Shown piece by piece: positions 16,718 through 25,488 of a stretch of DNA of 64,000 bases. A program made the position numbers and the translations under genes. Source of the DNA: Acidimicrobiales bacterium (GTDB taxonomy: Bacteria; Actinomycetota; Acidimicrobiia; Acidimicrobiales; DATDAH01); contig JAEUJM010000042.1 of assembly GCA_016794585.1 (NCBI GenBank), positions 62,001-126,000 of the forward strand, written 5' to 3'. The notes beneath the pieces were generated by a model. The model made no database searches. It was not told where the DNA came from and was given only the letters and a program-made list of their open reading frames with translations. Each line of letters starts with the position of its first letter. Within the stretch, counting starts at the first letter, position 1.

Positions 16718-17830
16718 GTGAGCAGTGCCGAACTGACCGGCGTGGCCGGCTGGATGGCCACCATCCTGGCCACCGCCGGCCCGCCCGGCGTCGGCCTCAT
16801 CGTTCTCGTCGAGAACCTCTTCCCACCGATCCCCAGCGAAGCAGTGCTGCCCGCGGCCGGATTCCTGGCCGCCCAGGGTGAGTTCGGCGTCGTCCCTGCC
16901 ACCGTGTGGGCCACAGCCGGGAGCGTCGTCGGGGCGCTGCTGCTCTACGGTGGCGGCCGCTGGATCGGCGACCGACGGATGACGGCGCTCATCGACCGAA
17001 TTCCGCTGATGTCGACCGCGGACGCTGAACGCGCCTGGTCGGCGTTCGACCGATTCGGTGAGCCGGCGGTGATGTGGGGCCGCATGGTTCCCGGCGTTCG
17101 CAGCCTGGTGTCGATCCCTGCGGGTGCCCGTGGCATGGCGCTCGGTCCGTTCCTGGCGCGGACGCTCGTCGGATCTGCGGCGTGGAACTCGGTCCTGATC
17201 GGCGCAGGCTTCGGGCTCGGCGATTCGTTCAGTTCGGCCGCTGTGGCGGCCGAATGGGCGAACCGGCTGGTGTATCTCGCCGTCGCTGTCGGTGCAGCGC
17301 TGCTCGTCGGCGGGCGTGTACGCAGGCGCGTCGGTCGAGGCGCGTCCAGCATCCCACTCGACCAGACAGGAGACGGGTCCGACGCTCTCGTCGCGGCGTC
17401 AACGTCGATGACCGAGGCGACGGGCGGAGCTTGCCTGGACGGTCCGCTACGTCGCGCCGTGCGGGTGCGGCAGCCGGGTGAGCAGGTCCGTGTGCTCCTG
17501 GTCGAGGATGATCGGCGCCTGGGCCTGCTAATCAGGCAACTACTCGAGGAGGACGGCTACGAGACGACCTGGGTGGACCAGATCTCGCTGGCGCTCGAGG
17601 CGCTGCACATCGACGATTTCGACGTCGTGGTGAGTGACTTCAATCTTCCCGACGGCATCGGCCTGGACATCCTTCGTGCCAGCGCCCCACCGGTCGTGGT
17701 CTGCACCGGACGCGACGACCCTGACGTGCTCGGCCAGGTGCGGAGCGAGGGCGCAGCCGAGGTGTTGATCAAGCCGTTCAGTCTCGACGATCTCCGATCG
17801 ATCCTGGCAGCCATCGTCGACCGCGTCTGA
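16718..17830 (+). CDS. DedA-family membrane protein fused to a response-regulator receiver domain
   Basis: This 370-residue protein joins two normally separate modules. Residues 1-200 are a DedA (SNARE-associated) membrane domain: VENLFPPIPSEAVLPAAGFL, GRWIGDRR, a typical WGRMVPGVRSLVSIPAG re-entrant loop and a final helix. DedA proteins are lipid scramblases or flippases, for example for undecaprenyl-phosphate. After a polar linker, residues 257-370 form a full receiver domain: acidic pocket EDD (263-265), phosphoacceptor Asp307 in VVSDFNLPDG, Thr330, Lys352 in IKPFS. No output domain follows. The start is the GTG at 16718. It directly follows the kinase gene, so that kinase is a likely phosphodonor. 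Confidence 0.9.
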   Translation: MSSAELTGVAGWMATILATAGPPGVGLIVLVENLFPPIPSEAVLPAAGFLAAQGEFGVVPATVWATAGSVVGALLLYGGGRWIGDRRMTALIDRIPLMSTADAERAWSAFDRFGEPAVMWGRMVPGVRSLVSIPAGARGMALGPFLARTLVGSAAWNSVLIGAGFGLGDSFSSAAVAAEWANRLVYLAVAVGAALLVGGRVRRRVGRGASSIPLDQTGDGSDALVAASTSMTEATGGACLDGPLRRAVRVRQPGEQVRVLLVEDDRRLGLLIRQLLEEDGYETTWVDQISLALEALHIDDFDVVVSDFNLPDGIGLDILRASAPPVVVCTGRDDPDVLGQVRSEGAAEVLIKPFSLDDLRSILAAIVDRV

Positions 17831-18134
17831 TCACACGCTGATGGCGGCACCGTTCAGCGGGCCTCAGCTGATCCCCGGTACGGTCCACACAAGTCCAGGG
17901 CCCCTGCCGGGTTCCGGCCCGGTCCTGCTCGAAGGCGACCACCGGCGAACGTGGCGCCTCCCTGCCGCAACGCGACGCGTCCGCGACGATGGCCGCGTCA
18001 ACTCGTGACGCAGACAGCGGTTCCTGAACAGCACTTCAGCGTCGTTCAGATCCGCATCAGCACGACCTTGAGATCGTGGGGTTCACCAAGGCAGCGGTCA
18101 ACCGGACTGCAGCCCCACGAAAGGAATCCCGCCC
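17831..18134 (+). other. Intergenic region before PepSY copy 3
   Basis: These 304 bases contain no convincing gene. A weak TTCAG/CTCAG pair with 10-bp spacing sits at 17853-17867, just after the DedA-fusion gene, and a stronger triple repeat lies at 18035-18060. Confidence 0.5.
18035..18060 (+). promoter_or_regulatory. TTCAG repeat cluster before PepSY copy 3
   Basis: TTCAG at 18035 and 18045 and ATCAG at 18056 give spacings of 10 and 11 bp, about 75 bp before the ATG at 18135. This is a slightly irregular form of the same regulator site. Confidence 0.5.
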
Positions 18135-18653
18135 ATGTCCATCAAGGATCGTTCCACGCGGATCGCCGCCGGCGGTGCCGCAGCACTCGGCCTGACCCTC
18201 GGCGTCGCCGGCCTAGCCGGCGCCGCAACCTCGCCCGACCAGACCGCGAGCCCGGCACCGGCGGTCGAGGAGGACCAGACCCAAGATCCCATCCTCAACG
18301 GCTCGATCCAGAGCCCCGAGGACGAGTCGCTCTCCGAAGCCGACGAGGCCAAGGCGCTCGAGGGCCTCGCCACCATCGCCGCCTCCGACGCCGAGCATGC
18401 CGCGCTCGCCGCCAACCCCGGCGCCACTGTCAACAGCTCGGAGCTGGGCAACGAGAACGGCAGCGTCGTCTACGAGGTCGACCTCACCGACGCCAGCGGT
18501 GCGGACGTCGAGGTCAAGGTCGACGCCGGCAACGGCGACATCCTCTCCCAGGAGAACGACGACGACGGCAACGAGGCGGACGAAGGCGACGAGGGCTCGG
18601 CATCCGGGGCCGACGAGGCGAACGAGGCGGCGGAGGTGACGCCCAACGGCTGA
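18135..18653 (+). CDS. Secreted acidic PepSY-like protein (copy 3)
   Basis: This 172-residue protein has a signal peptide (residues 1-31, ending AGAA), a polar segment rich in Pro, Glu and Asp, then LEGLATIAASDAEHAALAANPG and NGSVVYEVDLTDASGADVEVKVDAG, closely parallel to copy 1 at 241-756. The tail is a run of Asp, Glu, Asn and Ala. It lies downstream of the two-component and DedA-receiver genes and carries the shared TTCAG repeats, the strongest positional link between this family and the kinase. The role of the acidic tail (metal or cation binding, or solubility) is unknown. Confidence 0.85.
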   Translation: MSIKDRSTRIAAGGAAALGLTLGVAGLAGAATSPDQTASPAPAVEEDQTQDPILNGSIQSPEDESLSEADEAKALEGLATIAASDAEHAALAANPGATVNSSELGNENGSVVYEVDLTDASGADVEVKVDAGNGDILSQENDDDGNEADEGDEGSASGADEANEAAEVTPNG

Positions 18654-18683
18654 GCAGAATCCATCCTGGATGGTGCACAAGGC

Positions 18684-18711
18684 GGTGCCGGACCCAAAGC
18701 GGTCCGGCGCC
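18684..18711 (+). terminator. GC-rich hairpin after PepSY copy 3
   Basis: An 11-bp stem with one mismatch (GGTGCCGGACC with GGTCCGGCGCC) and a 6-base loop begins 31 bases after the stop codon. It lacks a T-run, so termination is plausible but not certain. Confidence 0.5.
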
Positions 18712-18738
18712 GCCGCGACACGGCACTGTTCACGTTCG

Positions 18739-18754
18739 TTCAGCGTGGCCTCAG
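18739..18754 (+). promoter_or_regulatory. TTCAG/CTCAG pair
   Basis: TTCAG at 18739-18743 and CTCAG at 18750-18754 are 11 bp apart in plus orientation. No plus-strand gene follows until 19003, so its target is uncertain; the phosphatase gene is the best candidate. Confidence 0.35.
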
Positions 18755-18963
18755 GAAGGTTCGTAGACGATGCCCCCCTGGAACAATCCCGACAGGAGCA
18801 TTTGTGCAGTTCCCGCGGAGGCGAAGGCAGCGACACCGATCCTGGTGCCGATGACGAAGACGAGCGTGAAGACGAGTCCGACGAGGAGAACGCGTTCGAC
18901 GGAGACGGCGACGGCGACGGCGACGATGAGGCGTAGAGACCGGCGTAGTCCGATCGTGCCCAC
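18751..18963 (-). CDS. Possible small two-helix membrane protein
   Basis: This 70-codon frame encodes a basic start, then the hydrophobic stretches LRLIVAVAVAVSVERVLLVG and LVFTLVFVIGTRIGVAAFA, compatible with two membrane helices. Its third codon positions are G/C-rich as in real genes here, while the opposite strand reads as runs of Asp and Glu. It is divergent from the phosphatase gene. No strong ribosome binding site or family was recognised, so it could still be spurious. Confidence 0.35.
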   Translation of the reverse strand: MGTIGLRRSLRLIVAVAVAVSVERVLLVGLVFTLVFVIGTRIGVAAFASAGTAQMLLSGLFQGGIVYEPS

Positions 18964-19002
18964 CCGAGCGAGCGCGGCGCGCTCAACCCACAGGGCGCCA
19001 CG

Positions 19003-20037
19003 ATGACGAACCCTTCCGCCACGGGTCCGTCATCGTGGCGCGTCCGACTCGCGTTCGTGGTGGTCGCGTTCCTCCTCGCGGCCGGAATCGCGGTATCCGC
19101 CGTCGGTCGCGACAAGACGTGGCACTGGATCGAGTCGTGGTGGCGCCTCGACATCGGTGCTCCTGCGGCGACCAGTCCGTATCCCGTCGATCTCGAGACC
19201 CCGGACGTTCGCCTCGCCGTCGCCGGCGACGTCGGCACCGGCGAGTCCGCCGAGTACGACACCGCATCGGCGATGGACGCCCTGGAGTTGACCGGCGAGT
19301 TCGACGCGCTCCTGCTGCTCGGTGACAACGTCTACCCGGCCGGCGACCCGGCCGCGCTGAGGACGAACGTCTTGGACCCGTTCGCCCAGGTGCTCGACAA
19401 CGGCACCGAGCTCGTCGCTGCGCTGGGGAACCATGACATCCAGACCAACAACGGCGACGGCCAGATCGACTCGCTCGGCCTCCCGGGCCGCTGGTACGCG
19501 GAACGGTTCGGGCCCGTGCGAGTCGTGGTCGTCGACTCGACCCAGGCGTCGAACGCCGAACAACTCACCTGGCTCGAGGACGAACTCTCGACGCCGACCG
19601 ATGCAGCATGGACCGTCGTCATCCAGCATCACCCGCCGTTCTCGGCCGGCTACCACGGCAGCCATGAGCCGTCGCAGCAGCACCTGGTCCCGCTCTACGA
19701 GACGTACGACGTCGACCTCGTGCTGTCGGGCCACGACCACGACTACCAACGCATCGCCCCCCAGAACGGGGTGACGTACGTCGTCTCCGGCGGGGCCGCC
19801 AAGCTACGGAGGACGGCATCTGCTGGGTTCACTGTCGTGGCGGCGTCGACCTATCACTTCGTCGAGATCGCTGCCTTTGACTCACGCCTCGACCTCCGCG
19901 CCGTCGACCAGGACGGCCGGGTCTTCGACTCGTTCTCGCTCACCACTCCAGCCTCAGCTACACCCCACTCCTCGAGGGGGAGCACCAGTATCGTCACACC
20001 CAGGCCGACGTGGCCGCGCAATCATCCTGACCGATGA
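19003..20037 (+). CDS. Secreted or membrane-anchored metallophosphoesterase (purple acid phosphatase-like)
   Basis: This 344-residue protein has an N-terminal membrane segment (about residues 14-34) and a calcineurin-like metallophosphatase core. The metal-binding motifs appear in order: AGDVGTG, LLGDNVYP, LGNHD, VIQHHPPFSAGYHGS and LSGHDHDYQR. It would hydrolyse phosphomonoesters outside the cell using a bimetal centre. The last 30 residues are rich in Pro, Ser and Arg and unlike the enzyme core. The gene ends about 100 bp before the conjugative element's first gene, so the tail may have been altered at an element boundary. Confidence 0.85.
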   Translation: MTNPSATGPSSWRVRLAFVVVAFLLAAGIAVSAVGRDKTWHWIESWWRLDIGAPAATSPYPVDLETPDVRLAVAGDVGTGESAEYDTASAMDALELTGEFDALLLLGDNVYPAGDPAALRTNVLDPFAQVLDNGTELVAALGNHDIQTNNGDGQIDSLGLPGRWYAERFGPVRVVVVDSTQASNAEQLTWLEDELSTPTDAAWTVVIQHHPPFSAGYHGSHEPSQQHLVPLYETYDVDLVLSGHDHDYQRIAPQNGVTYVVSGGAAKLRRTASAGFTVVAASTYHFVEIAAFDSRLDLRAVDQDGRVFDSFSLTTPASATPHSSRGSTSIVTPRPTWPRNHPDR

Positions 20038-20140
20038 GCGGGGGGAGCCTCCCTCGGAGGGCGCTCGAAGCAGTCCTACGGGACCGACTCCGCGAACTCG
20101 AAGCGCGGGCTGCTGGACGGGGCCTCGAAACCCTGCGCGG

Positions 20141-23100
20141 TCACAACCCAACTCCTGGGGAGTCGACGGTGGCCGGGCGCTGAAGGGCACCGGGGCGGGC
20201 CGTCATCCGGGCCGCCGGGGCCAGCTCTGGCCCTGAGCGGCCGGGAGTCGATCCTTGCCCCACCGACGTCGGCTCGGTGGTGGCTGCGAGCTGTTCGTCG
20301 ATCTCTCGATGACGGCGACGCAGACCGGCCAGTTCTTCGCCCCGGTCCCATGGCCTGTCGACCCGGGTTGCTGCTCGGTCGGCTTCAGCTCTCGCCGCGG
20401 TGGCTTCCTGGTTCAGATCGACGATGGTGTCCGGGAGTCGGTGCAGGTGGCCTTCGAGCCGGGTGACGAGGTTGGACGGGTCGCTGCGGGTCAGGTCGTT
20501 GGCGAAGAAGCTGACGTCGACATGGGCGTCGGGGATGGTGACCCGGACCTCGTCCTCGATGGTGGTGATCGCTTGAGCCTGGACATCGAGCCCGCCCAGC
20601 GTGCCGATTTGGCTGGAGGACCCGCAGGTCTCGGGCGGCGTCTGGTCGAGGCGCTGCCGAAGGAGACGCTGTAGGTGCTCGCCTGCGTCGACTCGCTTCG
20701 TGTGCGCACGACCGTCGATGGTCATGGCGAACCGGTCGCCGCGGGTGTCGATCACCCGACCGATGACCGCGTCGAGGTCGGCGGCACGGCGCGCGGCCCT
20801 TTCTGCTCGGTGAGTCGCAGCGTCGAGCGTTCGGCGAAGGCGGTGCTGGTCGTCGTGGTGCGCTCGTTCGAGTCGGGCGAGGCGAGCGACATCTGCGTCG
20901 ACCGCTGCCTTCTCGAGGACGAGGGGGTCGCCGGTGGCCAGCGCCTTGACCTCGGCGAAGGAGAGGGCCTGGTCGCCGATGTCGTCGACGTCGCGGTCGG
21001 GCAGGTCGCCGCGGGTCACCTGAGCGATGAACGCGGCCTTCCGTTCGAGGGTCTGCCACATGTAGGTGTCGAAGCTGCCCTCGGTGACGTAGCGCAGCAC
21101 GCGAACCTCGGGGTTCTGGTTGCCCTGACGGAGGATGCGCCCGTCGCGCTGCTCGATGTCGGCAGGTCGCCACGGCGCGTCCAGGTGATGCATGGCGACG
21201 GCCCGCGCCTGGACGTTGGTGCCGACGCCCATCGTCTCTGTCGAGCCGACGAGGACCGACACGGTGCCGTCCCGACAGGCAGCGAACAGCTTAGCCTTGG
21301 CCATGTCGCTCTTGGCATCCTGCATGTAGCGAATCGACCCGGCGTCGACGCCACGACGGACCAGGAGGTCGCGCAGTTCGTCGTAGGCGTTCCACCCTGC
21401 GCCGGCCGGGGTGGACACGTCGCAGAACACGAGCTGGAGTGCACCCGGTCGGAGCGTGAGCTGGCCATGCTCGTCGGTGTAGCGGAGGTCGCGTGTGGAA
21501 TGGTGAACGGCGGCGATCCGCTGCGCCGCAGCAGCGAGCTTCCCGCCATCGGTCGGGGCGTCCTCGCCAACCAGTCGGAGGTCGAGGGCGGCACGCCGGC
21601 CGTCGCCGGTGACCTTGAGCATGTTGTCCTCGCTCGGGTCGACGGCTCGATTGCGGATGGCCTCTGCCCGCGAGGCGAGGTCGCTGACGTAGTCGACGAG
21701 GGCGTCGGTTGGTTCGACGACGATCGTCTCGGCCTGGCCGCTGGCGAGCGCAGGGACGGGAAGGTCGAGGTCGTCGTTGGTTCGGACGTCGGCGACTTGC
21801 CGGTAGAGGGTGAGGAGCTCGGGGACGTTCTGGAATCGGGCGAAGCGGGTCTGCATCCGGTACGAGGCGCCGTCTGGTGCCAGCTCGAGCGCAGTGTGGG
21901 TGCGCCCGAAGGTGGCGGCCCAGGCGTCGAAGGCTCGAAGGTCGACGCTGGCCAGAAGGTCCGGGTGCAGGTAGCTCTGCATGACCCACAGCTCGGCCAT
22001 CGAGTTCGCCACGGGTGTCGCGGTGGCGAACGTGACGACGCGCGGACCGTGTGTCCGTCGCAGCGCCCAGAGCTTGGCGTCGAGGTCCTGGGCGCGCTGG
22101 GACCCGGTGTTGGCGACGCCGTCGATCGAGCTGTCGACACGACGGTTCTTGTAGGCGTGGGCCTCGTCGATGAACAGGTAGTCGATGCCGGTCTCCTCGA
22201 ACCGGACGCCGTCGTCCTTGTTGTGCTCGGCGAGGAGCCGTTTGTAGGTCTCCTCCATCTGGGCGATTCGCCGCTCGAGCTTCTTGACCGACAGGCCCTT
22301 GCCGTCCTTGGAGCCGGCCAGTGCGGAACGGGCCGTTTCGATCTCCTCGCCCAGGTAGGAGGTCATCAGGTCGTGGCCGAGGGGCAGGCGAGCGAACCCC
22401 GATTGTGTGAAGACGATGCCGTCCCAGTCGCCGGTGGCGGCGCGGGCGACGAACTCCTTGCGCCGGTCCTTCGACAGGCGCTCCCGGTCGGCGACGAGGA
22501 TGCGGGCGGTCGGGTAGAGCTGGAGCCACTCGCGGGTGAACTGCTCCAGCATGTGATTTGGCACGACCACCGCCGGCTTCGAAGAAAAGCCGAGGCGGCG
22601 AAGCTCCATCGCAGCGATGACCATCGTTGCGGTCTTGCCGGCGCCGACGGCGTGAGCGAGCAGGGCGCGCCCGTCGGTGAGGATGCGGGCAACGGCGTCC
22701 CGCTGGTGGGTCCTCGGTGTGAACGTGCCGGCGAGTCCAGGAAGGCTGAGGTGGCTGCCGTCGTGCGAGGGCAACACGGTCGACGAGAAGAGTTCGTTGT
22801 AGCGACCGGCGAGCCGCTCGGCCCGGTCGGGGTCTTCCCACACCCACGTCGAGAACCGCGAGGTCAGCGCTTCCTGCTTGTCTCGAGCGGCGAGGGTCTC
22901 GGCGTCGTTGCGGACCCGGCGGCCGTCCTCAGTGGCGTCGGTGACGGTGTGGAGCCGCTGGTTCAGTGCCGCGTCGAGCAAGGTGATGCCATCCGCACGG
23001 GAGGTGCCCCACTCGGAGGAGAGGGCGACGCTCCGACGGCTGCCGTCGCGTAGCCGGGCGGACCAGTGGCCGAGCTGCGGGAGGTGCTCAACGTCGACGG

Positions 23101-25129
23101 TGGCGTCGAGCACCTCCCGACAGAACTGCTCGATGTCTCGACTCGGGATCCATGGCGCGCCGAACCGGGCAGTGATCTCCGAGGGCTCGAGCTGGCGGGG
23201 CAAGATCCGTTCCAGTGCGGCGACGTTGGTCCGGAAGAGGCCGTCGGGATCGTCGGCAGCCCGGCAGGCGTCGAGCTTTGCCCGGACGTTGCCCGACAGG
23301 TACTCGCTGGCGGCGACGAGCCGGCCGGTGCCGGGTTCGTCGTACACCAGCTCGCCAAGGTGTCGGCGTGCGGTGGTGGCATCGGTGCCGAGTAGCTCGG
23401 CGGCGCGATCGATCGTGATGGTGCCGGTCTCGTCCAAGCAGACGGCGACGGCTTCGTCGGAGGTCTCGACGCCGTGGCGCTCGTGGGGAGGGTCGATGAC
23501 GCGTTCGTGGAAGATCGCGGCGGGGCGTGCCTCCTGGGTTTCCTCGTCGAACACCTCCAGGGCGGCGACAAGGGGCCAGTCGGGGTCTTCACGGAAGCCG
23601 CCCATGCGCGGCCGCAGGCGACGCATGATCTCCTCGCCGGTCTCGGGATTGCGCCGACCGGTGCGAGCTTGGCTGGACCGATTGATCGGCCCGTACAACC
23701 GGGCGTAGGTGCGGTACTCCTCGGCGAGGGTCGCTTGCGCGGCGGTGAGCTGGTCGTCGCTGCCGCCATCGACCTGGACGGTGAGCACGCTGCGGGCGGC
23801 GTCGCGCAGGCCGACGAGTCGAGCGAGCTCGCTGCGGTCCTTGGCGAAGCGCGGCTCGTAGGTGACTGGGGTGCCGCCCTGGAGTTGGGCGACTTCGCCG
23901 CGCTGGTTGACGACGAAGCTGCCGTCCTGTGCGTGGGTGAGGTCGAAGTCGCCTCGCGCCGCCTGGGGCTCGGTCCGCGTCTCGTCGGCGCAAGCCGCGG
24001 GCACGTAGACCAAGCCACGATCGCGGGCTCGGGTGGCGAGATCGTCGAGCGCGGCCGGGAGCTGCCTGTCCAGGTCGCCGTTGGGGGTCACGGTCAGCTC
24101 GTGATCGCGGTACATGCCCCGGCCCGCGACCAGTTCGCCGAGGACATGTTCGGGATGAGCCAGGAAGTACTCGTTGACCTCCAGCGGCGCCGTCCCGTCG
24201 GCGGTCTCGATGGGTGCGGGCCCGACGCGTTCCCAGCCGGGACCGGAGGGTTCGGCTCCGGGTGGGCGGCGGCGCAGGATCACCAGGTCGACAACGACGT
24301 CGGTGCCGGACGAGCAGGCGAAGGCGCGTTCTGGCAGGCGGATCGCGCCCACCAGATCGGCGAGCGTGGCCATCTCGCGCCGGGCCGCGGGGTTGCGGGC
24401 GTCGAGTGTGTACCGGGAGGTGAGCGCGACGACGAGGCCACCGGGGCGGGTCAGGTGCAGCGACTTGAGGAGGAAGTAGTTGTGCAGTGCGTGGCGGCCG
24501 CGGTTGTGGCGGGGGTCGTGGGGCGTGACCTTGGCGAAGGGCACGTTTCCGATCACGACGTCGAAGGCGCCGTCCTCGACTCGCAGTTCCTCGAACGCTG
24601 TCGCATGGATGGTGGCCCTGGCGCCGTAGAGGTGCTTGGCGATCTCGGCGGTGGTCTGGTCGAGTTCGACGCCGGTCAGCTGTGCTCCGGGTGGGGCGAA
24701 GCCGATGAAGTTGCCCGACCCGCAACCCGGTTCCAGTACCCGCAGATCAGCGTCGGCACCGAGCGCTCCGGTTGCGCGCCACATCGCGGCGACCACCGAA
24801 GCCGAGGTGTAGTGCGCGTTCAGGGTCGTACGCCGGGCCTGAGCCCAACCGTCCTCGGTCCGAAGTAGCCGGCGTAGTTCGGCGCGCTCGTCCACGTAGC
24901 GGTCGTCCGCTTCGTCGAAGACCTGTGGGATCGCACCCCATCCCGACCAGCGCGCCAGGACTGCCTGCTCGTCGACGTCGGCCCACCGGCCGCCCTCGTC
25001 ATGGCAACGGTTCAGAACGGCGAGTGCGTCGAGGTTCGCTCTCAGTTTGGCGGCGGTGCCCGCAGGAGCGAGGGCGTCCTGGCCGGAGGGTCGAAAGGGC
25101 GCGGGCCGCGCCGGTACCTCCGGTCCGCC
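20141..25129 (-). CDS. Large DNA methylase-helicase of conjugative elements (DarB-like)
   Basis: The N-terminal part is an N6-adenine methyltransferase: motif I VLEPGCGSGNFIGF and motif IV DVVIGNVPF. The centre and C-terminus are an SF2/SNF2-type helicase: AHAVGAGKTATM, LFIDEAHAYKN, FATATPVANSMAELW, ETMGVGTNVQARA and IEQRDGRILRQGN. Proteins of this fused type are common on conjugative elements and resemble phage P1 DarB, which protects incoming DNA from restriction. The frame is open to 25597 (1,818 codons), but the first part overlaps the well-supported small gene at 25129-25488. I found no ATG, GTG or TTG in frame between that gene's end and about 24900, so the start is unresolved and 25129 is provisional. 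Confidence 0.85.
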   Translation of the reverse strand, partial: GGPEVPARPAPFRPSGQDALAPAGTAAKLRANLDALAVLNRCHDEGGRWADVDEQAVLARWSGWGAIPQVFDEADDRYVDERAELRRLLRTEDGWAQARRTTLNAHYTSASVVAAMWRATGALGADADLRVLEPGCGSGNFIGFAPPGAQLTGVELDQTTAEIAKHLYGARATIHATAFEELRVEDGAFDVVIGNVPFAKVTPHDPRHNRGRHALHNYFLLKSLHLTRPGGLVVALTSRYTLDARNPAARREMATLADLVGAIRLPERAFACSSGTDVVVDLVILRRRPPGAEPSGPGWERVGPAPIETADGTAPLEVNEYFLAHPEHVLGELVAGRGMYRDHELTVTPNGDLDRQLPAALDDLATRARDRGLVYVPAACADETRTEPQAARGDFDLTHAQDGSFVVNQRGEVAQLQGGTPVTYEPRFAKDRSELARLVGLRDAARSVLTVQVDGGSDDQLTAAQATLAEEYRTYARLYGPINRSSQARTGRRNPETGEEIMRRLRPRMGGFREDPDWPLVAALEVFDEETQEARPAAIFHERVIDPPHERHGVETSDEAVAVCLDETGTITIDRAAELLGTDATTARRHLGELVYDEPGTGRLVAASEYLSGNVRAKLDACRAADDPDGLFRTNVAALERILPRQLEPSEITARFGAPWIPSRDIEQFCREVLDATVDVEHLPQLGHWSARLRDGSRRSVALSSEWGTSRADGITLLDAALNQRLHTVTDATEDGRRVRNDAETLAARDKQEALTSRFSTWVWEDPDRAERLAGRYNELFSSTVLPSHDGSHLSLPGLAGTFTPRTHQRDAVARILTDGRALLAHAVGAGKTATMVIAAMELRRLGFSSKPAVVVPNHMLEQFTREWLQLYPTARILVADRERLSKDRRKEFVARAATGDWDGIVFTQSGFARLPLGHDLMTSYLGEEIETARSALAGSKDGKGLSVKKLERRIAQMEETYKRLLAEHNKDDGVRFEETGIDYLFIDEAHAYKNRRVDSSIDGVANTGSQRAQDLDAKLWALRRTHGPRVVTFATATPVANSMAELWVMQSYLHPDLLASVDLRAFDAWAATFGRTHTALELAPDGASYRMQTRFARFQNVPELLTLYRQVADVRTNDDLDLPVPALASGQAETIVVEPTDALVDYVSDLASRAEAIRNRAVDPSEDNMLKVTGDGRRAALDLRLVGEDAPTDGGKLAAAAQRIAAVHHSTRDLRYTDEHGQLTLRPGALQLVFCDVSTPAGAGWNAYDELRDLLVRRGVDAGSIRYMQDAKSDMAKAKLFAACRDGTVSVLVGSTETMGVGTNVQARAVAMHHLDAPWRPADIEQRDGRILRQGNQNPEVRVLRYVTEGSFDTYMWQTLERKAAFIAQVTRGDLPDRDVDDIGDQALSFAEVKALATGDPLVLEKAAVDADVARLARLERAHHDDQHRLRRTLDAATHRAERAARRAADLDAVIGRVIDTRGDRFAMTIDGRAHTKRVDAGEHLQRLLRQRLDQTPPETCGSSSQIGTLGGLDVQAQAITTIEDEVRVTIPDAHVDVSFFANDLTRSDPSNLVTRLEGHLHRLPDTIVDLNQEATAARAEADRAATRVDRPWDRGEELAGLRRRHREIDEQLAATTEPTSVGQGSTPGRSGPELAPAARMTARPGALQRPATVDSPGVGL

Positions 25130-25488
25130 TACAGCGGGGTGTTGATTGTCTCGTTGATCTCGGCGAGGGCTTGGTAGCGGCGGTCCAGGTCCGGATCGTC
25201 GTTCTGGTCCTCGTCCGTCCCGGTCGTCGAGACTGGCTGGAAGAGGTGGTGGTCCGCCATGGTCAGTTCCTCGGCGGTCACCAAGGCCTGGTAGCTCCGG
25301 AGCCGGTAGGCCTCGAGGCTCTCGCCGGGCCGGGGCTGGTCGAGGATCTGATCGCGCAGCCGGGTCACCTCCACCGCGATCGCTTCGCCGGCCTCCGCGA
25401 AGAACGCGTCGGGGTCGGGGATCTGCGAATAGACGTCCGGCCGGTGCTGCCGGTTGTGGTCGTGGGCGATCTGCCCGTAGCGATTCAT
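25129..25488 (-). CDS. Small conserved-looking element protein
   Basis: This 119-residue protein starts at the ATG at 25488 with AGGAGG six bases upstream, one of the best ribosome sites in the region. It begins MNRYGQIAHDHNRQHRPD, is mostly polar and helical, and carries a hydrophilic tail. There is no membrane segment and no recognised domain. It resembles small proteins that often precede methylase-helicase genes in actinobacterial conjugative elements, from memory and not verified. Its stop falls where the methylase-helicase coding sequence begins, so the two are probably translationally linked. Confidence 0.75.
   Translation of the reverse strand: MNRYGQIAHDHNRQHRPDVYSQIPDPDAFFAEAGEAIAVEVTRLRDQILDQPRPGESLEAYRLRSYQALVTAEELTMADHHLFQPVSTTGTDEDQNDDPDLDRRYQALAEINETINTPL

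Noticed and set aside
17853..17867. A further regulator site after the DedA fusion
   Set aside because: The pair is TTCAG and CTCAG with 10-bp spacing, too weak alone to count as a site.
20675..23053. A 792-codon open frame on the plus strand
   Set aside because: It lies opposite the methylase-helicase, whose helicase motifs are unmistakable; the plus frame is Gly/Asp/Glu-rich and motif-free, as expected of a shadow in GC-rich DNA.
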